Under the pieces are notes generated by a model, which had not been told where the DNA came from, made no database searches, and worked only from the letters and a program-made list of their open reading frames with translations. A stretch of 64,000 nt of DNA, taken from AP-15 sp963845735 (lineage in GTDB: Bacteria; Pseudomonadota; Alphaproteobacteria; ATCC43930; CGMCC-115725). Of this stretch, positions 9,252-17,272 are shown piece after piece. The number at the start of each line of letters is the position of its first letter. Positions within the stretch are counted from its first letter, which is position 1. Where the stretch lies: positions 434,001 to 498,000 of the forward strand of contig CAWJTR010000011.1 in NCBI GenBank assembly GCA_963845735.1, read 5' to 3'. Position numbers and translations under genes: made by a program.

Positions 9252-10157
9252 TCATCGCGCAGATTCCCCAATCGAGTCAAGATTGGCCGATCGCGCATGC
9301 ACCGCGCCGGGCTTTCCTGGCATCGTCCGGAACAGCAGCGACAGGAGGTGGGCTTCTCTCTGAACGCCCACCGGTAAATGCTCGTCTTCGATCCATTGGG
9401 CAGCGTTCGCGGTCGCGCGCGGCGGTGTCCGCGGTGGGATCCAATAAATCTGATAGATCGGAAGCAGCCTCGACCGCGTCGCGTGGACGCCTACCGGGAG
9501 CGTTTCGCGCAGTGCCCCACACAGCTCGTCGAAGCTCCAGGAGGCACACAGCGAGTTGCGGGAATCGTCGCAAAAGGCCGGGCTCGCACCGGGTGTAAAA
9601 ATTTCCGGCACATCCTCGACGGTGCGTTGCCGGCGCGGCCGAACATGATCGAAAATCCACAGCAGCGGGTGCTCGCTCTCGATCGCAGTGGCGGTCTCAC
9701 GCAAGCAGGCCAAAAGGTCGTCGCGGGTCGTCAGGTGATGCAGCGAGAAGATGCTGGTGACGAGATCCGCCCCCGCCGGGACCACCTTGCGGAATTCTCG
9801 CATGTCGCCATGCAGCAGACGCACCCGGCCGTCGAGACCGGCGCGGGCCAGATGGCGCCGCCCGATGCGTACCATCTCCTCGGCAAAGTCGAGCCCGACG
9901 ATTTTCAGATCCGGCCGATGCGCTGCGAGATAGGCGAGAAATCGTCCGGTGCCGCAGCCGAGGTCGACGATCTGCGCGCCGTGGGGCGCCAAGCGGTGGA
10001 TCGCCAGCGCGTTGAAACGATAGATCGGCAACAGACTCAAGCCCCCCTGTTCGTCGAAGCCCGCGATGCTCTCCGCGGAGGCCATCGCGGCGGTCGGTTC
10101 GGGGGTTCGCGCCAAGGTCCGAGGAAGGGTCGCTTCTCGCAGCATCAGCCGAAGCAT
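9252..10157 (-). CDS. SAM-dependent class I methyltransferase
   Basis: A Rossmann-fold methyltransferase with motif I VDLGCGTGRFLAYLA, an acidic strand-2 motif GLDFAEEMVRIGRRH, HGDMREF and the strand-4 motif TSIFSLHHL. It is about 301 residues from the ATG at 10157 (MLRLMLREATL); another in-frame start at 10247 would add 30 residues, and neither has a strong ribosome site. The methyl acceptor is unknown. It is divergent from the integral membrane gene at 10284 and sits among PEP-CTERM and acyltransferase genes, so a role in modifying an envelope component or signal is conceivable (inference). Confidence 0.85.
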   Translation of the reverse strand: MLRLMLREATLPRTLARTPEPTAAMASAESIAGFDEQGGLSLLPIYRFNALAIHRLAPHGAQIVDLGCGTGRFLAYLAAHRPDLKIVGLDFAEEMVRIGRRHLARAGLDGRVRLLHGDMREFRKVVPAGADLVTSIFSLHHLTTRDDLLACLRETATAIESEHPLLWIFDHVRPRRQRTVEDVPEIFTPGASPAFCDDSRNSLCASWSFDELCGALRETLPVGVHATRSRLLPIYQIYWIPPRTPPRATANAAQWIEDEHLPVGVQREAHLLSLLFRTMPGKPGAVHARSANLDSIGESAR

Positions 10158-10283
10158 CCGCACGCCCGATCCAGGCCCCGGCCGTGCCCCGTTTGGTTGT
10201 CTCGACGCCGTGGGCAGGGCTTTTCCCTCCAAAATGACCGAGCGCAAATCTAGATTGGCCGTCGCTCTTCGGATAGGAAAACA

Positions 10284-11052
10284 ATGAAAGGTCTCCGGAG
10301 CCTTACTCCCGCATTGGGTTTATCGCGGGGGCGGCTCGTGCTGCTCTGTCAGCTGTTGGCGACGGCTGCGACATTGGGCTGGGTTCCCGGCAACCCGGCA
10401 AAGCTGATGACGATGCTTGTCATCTGGGGCCTCGGTTTCGGCCGCATCCGGGCGGCCGAGCTGTTGGCGATGGGCGCCGTCAACCTGCTCTTCGTCCTGA
10501 TGAATTCGGCGGCGTTGAAGCGGGGCATCTTCGGCTTCGACCATCCCGACTTTCTCGGGATGCCGGTCTACGAATATCTGATGTGGGGATTTTACACGCT
10601 CCACACGATACGGTTTCTTGACGGCGAGGGGCCTCGCGGCGGGCTGATCCCCGTTTTGGCCGCGGCCGCGGCTTTCGCCCTGCCATTTGCCCTGATTGCC
10701 GATCCGGCGCTGCTGCTCGCCGCCTCGGCGGTCGTGCTCGCCGGTTGCATCGTTATGTTTCACGAGCCGATGGACTTGGCTTATGCCGGCTACATGGCGG
10801 CTCTAGGGGCGCTGATCGAATATGTCGGGGTGGGCGACCGGGCAATGGCATTATCCCGGCAGGCATTACGGCGGCGTGCCGCTGTGGTTTCTGACGATGT
10901 GGGCCGGGGTCGGCTTGTTTACGCGGCGCCTGATCCTGCCGCTGCTGCGGCGGTCGCGGAGGGCGAGCCGGAACATGAAATCCGCTTGCGGCTCAGCAGG
11001 TGCAGCTGTCGCCGGAATGTCGTCGAGGCTGGCTGTCGGTCGGCAAACCTGA
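10284..11052 (+). CDS. Integral membrane protein, frameshifted near 10830
   Basis: The first frame (MKGLRSLTPALGLSRGR) gives six or so hydrophobic helices and a conserved-looking segment FHEPMDLAYAGYMAALGALI. Near 10830-10840 the frame is lost within a G-rich run; the +1 frame continues sensibly with TGQWHYPGRHYGGVPLW and FLTMWAGVGLFTRRLILPLL, ending at 11052. The corrected length is about 255 residues. The transition at GGGGTGGGCGACCGGG looks like one extra G. The family is not recognised with confidence; function unknown. Its 3' end overlaps the end of the convergent acyltransferase reading by about 130 bases, so one of the two stops may also be misplaced. Confidence 0.65.
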
Positions 11053-11833
11053 TCAGCCATGTGCCAAGGCGGCTCCCCGGCATTCGCCGTCCGGTATCGG
11101 TGATGATCTCCCCGAGTTCGGGATGGCAGTCTTTGATGCTCGCGATGAGGTGGGTCAGCACCGCCCAGCCAGGCTGCCGCAGCCCGTGATGCTCGACCGG
11201 GTCGCCGAGCGGATGGAACTCGATGCCCAGCCGCCGAGCAATCGCAACAGCGCCGGCTCCATCATGGCGACGATATGGGTGATCTCGCCAAACGCGCTCA
11301 TCATCACGACTGCTTGTATAAGTCCAAAGGTCAGGAGCTGAAGCGCCGGCCCGCGGCCGCCGCCAGAGATCGGCGCACGGCCCGGTCCCCTGTTCCAGCC
11401 CTCCTCGAGCTGCCTCCGAAACGCCTTGGCGACGGCAAACCGAGAGACTTCGGCGGTGGTCTCGAGCGGTAGACCAATCCTGTGTCGCTCCGCCCCGATC
11501 AGCCTGAAGACCGGCAAGATCCTTGCCAACGTGCGGCAGGATCAGCCGGACTGTGCCCACCGCCGAACCAGTAGCGCGATCCAGCAGAAGCGAGTGCAGC
11601 GACCGAGAGTCCTCGCAGTCCCGCTCGCGGCCGTCGGGATACTCGGCGGCATTCTCGAAACCGCGCTCGAGGCAATAGACCTGAAACCGAAGACGAAACG
11701 CTCGGTCGAGCATTTCTTCCGAATTCGCGCAAACAACGCTCAGATAATTCCTAAACATATCTACGGTTTTTTGCTTAATCTTTAGAGTGCCGGGATTCCC
11801 AATGCCGGGTTTTACCAACTCCAAGCTGGACAT
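10919..11833 (-). CDS. PEP-CTERM/exosortase-associated acyltransferase (AHL-synthase-like), two frame breaks
   Basis: The start at 11833 (MSSLELVKPG) has GGGGA six bases upstream. The N-terminal domain, MFRNYLSVVCANSEEM then RLRFQVYCLERGFE and SAVGTVRLILP, matches the GNAT-fold acyltransferase family (TIGR03694, recalled) that accompanies exosortase/PEP-CTERM systems and resembles LuxI-type homoserine lactone synthases. The frame breaks near 11530, continues as LARILPVFRLIGAERH and FGLIQAVVMMSAFGEITHI, then breaks again near 11225 before LGIEFHPLGDPVEHHGL and the end at 10919. The two shifts compensate (915 bases). It may make an acylated signal or tailor an envelope lipid. The last 80 residues are low-complexity and the true stop is uncertain. 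Confidence 0.75.
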   Translation of the reverse strand: MSSLELVKPGIGNPGTLKIKQKTVDMFRNYLSVVCANSEEMLDRAFRLRFQVYCLERGFENAAEYPDGRERDCEDSRSLHSLLLDRATGSAVGTVRLILPHVGKDLAGLQADRGGATQDWSTARDHRRSLSVCRRQGVSEAARGGLEQGTGPCADLWRRPRAGASAPDLWTYTSSRDDERVWRDHPYRRHDGAGAVAIARRLGIEFHPLGDPVEHHGLRQPGWAVLTHLIASIKDCHPELGEIITDTGRRMPGSRLGTWLIRFADRQPASTTFRRQLHLLSRKRISCSGSPSATAAAAAGSGAA

Positions 11834-12085
11834 ATCGGATCCCCACTCACGGACGCGGATCGAGGATGGGGATCGCTCTCGAGGGGGGTGAAGGTTGGTC
11901 ATGCCGACGGGGCGGAGGTAATCTGCGGCGGTCCAGCCGTACCCGTGCACCGGCGAGAGTTGCACAAAAGCCGGTCCCTATTACTGATGATCGTGGCTTG
12001 TATGATATCCGGTGCTGACAGTCTCGTTATTTTAAATATTCGTGACATTCTTTCCTCCAACGCTCGTTGATTTTACCGCTTATAC

Positions 12086-12135
12086 CTTTGCCTCATCAAA
12101 ATGAATACATGATTCATTTCAAGATTGAGGCAAAG
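12086..12135. promoter_or_regulatory. 50-base inverted repeat upstream of the acyltransferase gene
   Basis: The left arm contains CTTTGCCTCA and AAATGAAT; the right arm contains the complements ATTCATTT and TGAGGCAAAG, with a five-base loop ACATG and a small bulge between the two blocks. It lies about 250 bases upstream of the acyltransferase start, in an AT-rich stretch. It could be a long operator (AHL-type synthases are often controlled by a regulator binding an inverted repeat) or a stem-loop in a leader transcript. No T-run follows, so it is not an obvious terminator. The regulatory role is inference. Confidence 0.45.
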
Positions 12136-12538
12136 ACCCGCTGCCTCCGAGGGCCATGAGCGGTCTAGGTTAGCAACCTTGAGTTTCTCCCAACTGCGCC
12201 AGCTTGTCAATTTTGCGCATTATGTCAAAGATCAGGCAAGCGGCTCCGTTGCGCCTGCTTCTTTAGCGAGACGAGATTGACAATTCGCTAATAGCTTGCT
12301 TCAGTCAGCCTTTCCTGTCGAATGGACGCCACGAAGTGGACGCCTCCAAACGGAAGCCGGCCTGCTTGGCCTAGCCACGCATGCGGCTCGGGCACCTGGG
12401 ATGGCAAGCGCGCCGGACGTCAGAACCTGAAATTTGCCAGCGTCGCCGTCACGCACCCGCCCCGCTTCCTGTCAAAAGCGTGTTCAAAAGAAATTTCTTT
12501 GCCGTGAAGGTCTCGTATGCCCTGTCGGTTTTATGCGT

Positions 12539-12599
12539 CCGCGGGCCGCGGTGCCCTTTTTTGGAACGGGCCAGGCGCCGCCTTCGGGCGCCGCTTTTT
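12539..12599 (+). terminator. Tandem plus-strand terminator-like hairpins
   Basis: First, CCGC paired with GCGG at 12539-12551 is followed by six T (12557-12562). Second, GGCGCC at 12574-12579 pairs with GGCGCC at 12587-12592 and is followed by GC and five T. Both would stop plus-strand transcription, yet no supported plus-strand gene lies upstream within 1.4 kb. Confidence 0.5.
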
Positions 12600-13032
12600 G
12601 TGCCTGCTCAGGCTTCGGCCGGTCGAGGCGATCGCAAACGCCCTCTCGCCAATTGAGGCGGCGGCAAAATCCGTCCCCCGATCGTCGTGCAAGGAAATTC
12701 GCCAGGATCGCTGACGGCGCCGCTAGCTCGGGTGGCAATCGAGACCGAGCAGGGCGCCCGCGTCGTGCCCGTGCCGATGCACTTGACCATGCCCGGTGCG
12801 GTGCCTTGGCGCGAGCGATCCGGTAAAAGCGTTCGGTTTAGTATCGGGTCGCCGGCGATCTTCCGGCAGATGTCGCGGATCGCCCGTCCCGGCCAGGTGA
12901 GCAGGAATTCCGGTTCGTGCTGTGCGGAAATATCGTGGCCAACCGTGACCGCCGCCTGGAACTCTTGCCGCAGCCACAGGACCAAGGCCTCCATCGCCGG
13001 CCTTGACACCTGGCCAATCATCACCCTCTCGC

Positions 13033-13064
13033 AGTAGGGGCGCCGATCGGGGCCCCTACTTTTC
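13033..13064 (+). terminator. Rho-independent terminator, plus strand
   Basis: A perfect 9-bp stem (AGTAGGGGC at 13033-13041 with GCCCCTACT at 13052-13060) with a 10-base loop, followed by four T. The T-run is on the plus strand only, so it does not serve the minus-strand PEP-CTERM gene that ends at 13087 unless it acts without a U-tract. Confidence 0.6.
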
Positions 13065-13086
13065 CTTCGCTACTCCGCCGATGAAA

Positions 13087-13788
13087 TCACGCGCCTCTCC
13101 GACGCCGCGCGATGCTGAAGCCCAGCAAACCTACCCCGATAATCGCTAAAGTCGTAGGTTCAGGTTCCAAGATCGGGGTTTCGGAATAGTGCTGACCTAT
13201 TGCTGTTATATTGGCAGTGCCAACAGTGTTGGCCGGCACTTCGACGAGGATGTCCTTGAGAACATCCAAGCCGGCTACTGGCGTAAAATTTACCGTGTCG
13301 TTTGTTGTTGGCAAGATCACAGTCAAGGTGCCCCCGGGCGTCAGGGTTTCGTCAACTCGCGCTGTTCCGCCGCCGGTCGTGCCGCCCGCGACTACAAGGT
13401 CGGCATCCTCAATTAGAGGTGGGTTGGGGGCGGTCACCGAGTAACCCAAGCTGACGTCGACAAAAGAGAGCATCGGATTTGGCACGTTGTTGTCGATTTC
13501 GATGGCACCGGACGAAAATAACAGACCAGGCCCAACTAGGGTAAGTTGGGGGGAGACGTTGAACTCAGCCGGCGTCACCGCGCTACCCGAGCCGCCACCG
13601 GTGCTAGTAAAAGTGAAGTTGGAGAAGCTCTTGTCACCCACAGTGCAGGAAAACCCATCGGGCGCGGTACCTCCCTCAGCCATCGTAAGATAGGTGGAGA
13701 TTGACCCACCCACACACGATCCTGCAAAGGCCGCGCCCGATACGGCGGTTGCCGCAATCAATCCAAGTAATGCGGCCCTAATCGGCAT
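13087..13788 (-). CDS. PEP-CTERM sorted secreted protein
   Basis: A protein of about 233 residues. MPIRAALLGLIAATAVSG forms a signal peptide ending near AFA. The body is Gly/Thr/Ser-rich with few charged residues, as usual for PEP-CTERM proteins. The C-terminus is EPEPTTLAIIGVGLLGFSIA then RRRRGA, a complete PEP-CTERM tag (PEP motif, helix, Arg cluster). Sorting by an exosortase to the cell surface or matrix is expected. Earlier in-frame ATGs at 13809 and 13830 exist; 13788 is preferred because it starts exactly at the signal peptide. Unlike its paralogue at 8141-9086, this frame is intact. Confidence 0.88.
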   Translation of the reverse strand: MPIRAALLGLIAATAVSGAAFAGSCVGGSISTYLTMAEGGTAPDGFSCTVGDKSFSNFTFTSTGGGSGSAVTPAEFNVSPQLTLVGPGLLFSSGAIEIDNNVPNPMLSFVDVSLGYSVTAPNPPLIEDADLVVAGGTTGGGTARVDETLTPGGTLTVILPTTNDTVNFTPVAGLDVLKDILVEVPANTVGTANITAIGQHYSETPILEPEPTTLAIIGVGLLGFSIARRRRGA

Positions 13789-14070
13789 AGCTCTCACAAC
13801 GTCCTCCATGGACAAGGTACGGCGATTCACGCGCGGCCCTTCATGTCACCCCCTAGCGCAGCAACATCCGTGCCAAAGTTGCAACCAATTGGATTCTCGT
13901 AAGAATCATCATAAATGCAACAGACTATGTAAGGAATCCCGACGCCCTACTCAGCAGGGCCTGGACCTGGGTAAAAAACAAAAACAGCCCAAATCCCCAA
14001 TAAATCAACCGTTTGTGAGAGTGCTACCCATGTGGCTAGCTTGCGTCGACCCTTCTGAAACAGACTAAGT

Positions 14071-14300
14071 GTGTAAAGTCTTCCGACACCTCATGAACCG
14101 CCTGCTAAGTGCATAGGGGCATTCAGACGGTATGATGGCAGCCGCGAGGGTCGGAGTCAGTGGTCGGAGTCAGCCCCGGTGTCCGACAATTATCCGACTG
14201 TGCCTGAGCGCTAGCTGCTGACACGCCTCAGTCAAATCGTGCAGCGGGCTTGCATTGTTTCACGGAGAGGAAGATGAGGGGTGTAAAGCCCTCCGACATC
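14071..14300. repeat. Degenerate direct repeats in a 620-base gene-free stretch
   Basis: The 13831-14450 gap contains no supported gene. A 20-base motif (GTGTAAAG, two or three variable bases, then TCCGACA) occurs at 14071-14090 and again at 14281-14300, exactly 210 bases apart. A tandem duplication of GGTCGGAGTCAG lies between them at 14151-14175, and further GTCCGAC units follow. Multiple short terminal repeats of this style are seen at the ends of some insertion sequences (IS21-like), so this may be an IS scar; no transposase remains. Confidence 0.4.
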
Positions 14301-14450
14301 ATCAGCGTCCTCCCGCGAGGATCTCCCATTGAAGCTATGTCGAATGGCGTGCCGAGAATCGGCCTCGGGCGCGACACAACGATCCTGATATTCTCTCAGT
14401 GGCCGAGCGCACGGCGGCGCTCGGCCTGACCGGATACCCGGCATCTATCC

Positions 14451-15407
14451 TCACTGGCAAGGTGCAGTTACCTGAACCGTCAGGGGTAGCGTTGCCGTTG
14501 CATACCCCGGAGCTGAGGCAGTGATGGTCATAGCCTGGGAGCCCTGCGAAATTGGGCTGACCCAGGCCGTCTCCAAATCTGCTCCGGAGACGCTGAAATT
14601 TGCGTTGGTCACCGAGAACGTGACGCTAGGAACGGGAGCTCCATTCGAGGTGGCAGTGAGCGTATCGACGACGGTTCCGGCAACCACGTTATCCGGCACC
14701 GGACTGACCCCGCTGTTGACGGTGATCGTCATTGTCGGAAGAGGAGGCGGAGGGGGCGGAGGGGGGGTGGTCACCGGGACGGTTATATAGGCCGAGAAGG
14801 AGCCGCCGGCCTCATTGGCAACGATCTGCGGCGTGTAGGTTGTTGCAGTCGCACCTGCCGAGCCAATTATGAGGTTTGACGGCAGCACTGTGCTCGAGAG
14901 CGCGAAATATGGAGTGTACTGCTCCGTCCCGATACTGACGGTTCCCGTAAATGGGTTGCCGTCCGATGTAGTCACCTGGATCGGGCACAGGACCGCACCT
15001 GGAATTGCCGTGGCTGTGTTAAGTGGCGCCACCGGGCTACAGGAAAGTCCTGTGGGCGTTTGACCAACAGGCGCCACGGGGACCACGATTGAAACCGCTA
15101 CCAACCCCGCGGTGAGCGTCACATCATAATTGCCAACCGACAAGAACGTGCCGAGCAACAATCCTCTATTGCTGAGGAGCGAGAAGTCGGAGGCGTTCGG
15201 CCCGGATAAAGTGATTGGTCCGGTATATGAGGATCCGCTGGAGGTCGTGACTGCAATGGGGCAGACTACCCGTCCTGGCAAAGCAGTGTTCGAGTTGAAT
15301 GCCGCGATCGGCGCGCAGGAGATTGCAGTTGGAGTCTGCGCGAATACTGGAACAGAACCCGAGACCGCCAGAAGAGCGGCGAAGACACTCGATATTACTA
15401 GACGCAT
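14451..15407 (-). CDS. Secreted protein with a duplicated two-cysteine module and an Ig/cadherin-like C-terminal domain
   Basis: The start at 15407 has GGGAGG upstream. A clear signal peptide (MRLVISSVFAALLAVSG, cleavage near VFAQ) is followed by two tandem copies of a module of about 90 residues. Each begins TPTxxSCxP, carries a second Cys about 20 residues later in CPI and continues VTTSxG...TG. A Pro8 linker leads to a final domain of about 90 residues rich in Thr/Val that resembles a bacterial Ig- or cadherin-like fold. There is no PEP-CTERM tag and no transmembrane anchor, so it is probably released or periplasmic. I do not recognise the family. The paired Cys in each module could form disulfides. 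Confidence 0.8.
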   Translation of the reverse strand: MRLVISSVFAALLAVSGSVPVFAQTPTAISCAPIAAFNSNTALPGRVVCPIAVTTSSGSSYTGPITLSGPNASDFSLLSNRGLLLGTFLSVGNYDVTLTAGLVAVSIVVPVAPVGQTPTGLSCSPVAPLNTATAIPGAVLCPIQVTTSDGNPFTGTVSIGTEQYTPYFALSSTVLPSNLIIGSAGATATTYTPQIVANEAGGSFSAYITVPVTTPPPPPPPPLPTMTITVNSGVSPVPDNVVAGTVVDTLTATSNGAPVPSVTFSVTNANFSVSGADLETAWVSPISQGSQAMTITASAPGYATATLPLTVQVTAPCQ

Positions 15408-16206
15408 CAGAACCTCCCTTGATTCGAAACACTCGCAGCCAGAGACCACGCATTAACAATCTCGGCTATGCGCGCGCGAGGGTGTCGGGACGACCGTCAT
15501 TGGCCGCGCTCCCGCTGCGATCGTGCGGTGGCGGAGGAAGGCACACCGGCTAGTGCACCACTCTCCCGGCCAGGGTTAACACCATTGGCTGCACAGACAG
15601 GTACTCGCTGTAGGGACGATCTCGTGTCCCGTCTTGTCGCAGGCGCGGGTGGTTACGACATCGACATACTCGTAGTGGTTACGGAGATGACGTCTGGTTA
15701 CTCGTACATGTCGAAATCACCAGCGTCATCGAGTTCGATCTCGTTACGTGGGTTACCGCTACGGGAATTATGCTCCCCCGAATATTTAGTCAACCTCGAT
15801 TAGCGCGATTTTGTCCGATATTCAATCCAACGTTTGGCACGCGTTTGTCAACAGCGATGCGCGAGAAGCACCCGCTGGACAAAAAATGTTCATATGAGAA
15901 ATCGGACCAGAGCAAACCAATGTCACTGTGCGTCACCGCCAGCCTGAGCCCGGTCATTGGCGGTTCTCCATCACTGGCTCGCCATGAGGGTGATTGCGGC
16001 GGCGGCCTGTTCTTTAGCCGCCAACAATACCGAGATTAAGGCGTACATGTCATAGGCACGTCCGCACTCGGGTCATACTGACGTCAATTCTTGGTCGGCC
16101 ACGTTGCGGTCCATCCTTCGCGCGATCCGGGTCGGATGATGCGTATGAGGAGTCCGACTAGAGCTCCCTTTGGCACCCACCCGAAGCGGCTGTCGGCGGC
16201 ATGGTC
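15408..16206. other. Gene-free stretch of about 800 bases
   Basis: Only short open frames with compositionally random translations are present on either strand. Base composition is lower in GC from about 15590 to 15920. I see no hairpin terminator, tRNA or recognisable repeat. The end of the COG0523 gene follows at 16207. Confidence 0.5.
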
Positions 16207-17272
16207 CTATCGGTCCGCGATGGCGCCGACAGCAGAAAAGAGCCGGGCGACGGGTTCACGCGGTAGGCCGCGGGTGACGAAGACGAGGCGCGAACGCCGG
16301 TCGGCATCCGGCCAATCCTCGAGCTCGACCGGCGGATGGGCAACGTGTTGCACGGCATGAACGACGACCGGCCCGCGGCATTCTTCGACCGCGATAATGC
16401 CCTTGACGCGTAGCAGATCGGGGCCGCGCAGTGCCGTGAGCACCGTCATCGTCTGCTCGAAAGCCGGCCAGGACAGCGGCTTTTCAAAGATCAGCGAAAA
16501 ACTCTGCAGCCCGTGCGTGTGTTCGGCATCACCGAGAGCGAAGCTGTGCGGCGCCGATCCCGGTTCGTCGAGCACAAAGGACGGGTCGATCGCGCCATTG
16601 GCGGCGATCTCGACCGGGGCCGTGGTGAGCGCCGCGATCCGTTCGATCAGCCGCCCGGTCGTGGTCGAGTCGGCGAGATCGGTCTTGGTCACGACAATGC
16701 GGTCGGCCAGCGCCACCTGCTTTCGCGCTTCGGGCATGCGCTCGATATTGCCGGCCGCCGGCGACCGCGTCGACGATCGTGACGAGGGCCTGCAGATGGA
16801 ATTCGCGGCCGAGCGCGCGGTCGGTGGCAAAGGTCTGCAACACCGGCCCCGGATCGGCGAGGCCCGAGGTTTCGATGATCACCCGCGCGAAGCTCGGGAC
16901 AGCGCCGCGGGTACGGTCGGCGAACAACGCGCGCAAGGTTTCCTGCAGATCGGTGCGGACGTTGCAGCACACGCAGCCATTGCCGAGCAGAACCGTAACG
17001 TCGCTGCTCGCGCGCAGCAATGCCTGGTCGATGCCGACCTCGCCAAACTCGTTGACGACGATCGCGGTGTTGGCGCCTTCGGGCTTGGCCAGCAAGGCGC
17101 GGATCAAGGTCGTCTTGCCCGAGCCGAGAAACCCGGTCACCGCGACGACCGGCAGCCGCGGGCCGCGCGCACGCCGCTGACGCCGCCCGAATAGCGGCGC
17201 GTCCTTGCCGCCGAACAGGGATTCCGGTCCCGTCTCAGAAATCCATTTCGAGCGTGTAAAGGCCGCCGACAT
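16207..17272 (-). CDS. COG0523 (CobW-like) metallochaperone GTPase, frameshifted near 16760
   Basis: A P-loop GTPase with Walker A GFLGSGKTTLI, the metal-binding signature GNGCVCCNVRTDL (CxCC), the switch motif IIETSGLADPGP and the specificity motif TKTDLAD. It is followed by the CobW C-terminal domain (RGPDLLRVKGI, HAVQHVAHPP, SRLVFVTRG). The family inserts or buffers Zn, Co or Fe for target proteins. The frame changes once near 16755-16765, after VTIVDAVAG. The proposed ATG at 17272 lies inside the end of the upstream LVIVD gene (38-base overlap), suggesting translational coupling. A paralogue with GGCLCC is at 47765-48760. The metal is unknown, and no Zur site was recognised upstream. Confidence 0.85.

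Larger units (their letters stand above)
11834..13086. other. Long intergenic region without a convincing gene
   Basis: About 1.25 kb between the acyltransferase start and the second PEP-CTERM gene. The first 300 bases are AT-richer than the surroundings and probably contain the acyltransferase promoter and the inverted repeat listed separately. From 12300 on there are open frames on both strands but none with family-like sequence. Three plus-strand terminator-like hairpins lie at 12539-12562, 12574-12599 and 13033-13063, so an untranslated plus-strand transcript is possible. A 14-base palindrome (AAAGAAATTTCTTT) is at about 12487-12500. Confidence 0.5.

Noticed and set aside
12136..12540. 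tmRNA, 6S, SRP or RNase P RNA before the tandem terminators
   Set aside because: None of the conserved cores or a tmRNA tag-peptide reading frame could be found.
12608..13024. Possible minus-strand protein starting MMIGQVSRPAMEALVLWLRQ
   Set aside because: The first 60 residues look plausible, but the rest is low-complexity, there is no ribosome site or family match, and plus-strand terminators surround it.
12687..13037. Plus-strand frame ending right before the 13033 terminator
   Set aside because: Composition is typical of an antisense shadow (Ser/Arg/Trp-rich) and no motif is seen; the adjacency to the terminator is noted as a finding instead.
15468..16039. Overlapping plus-strand frames in the 15.4-16.2 kb gap
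   Set aside because: No ribosome site, signal or family-like sequence; translations appear random.
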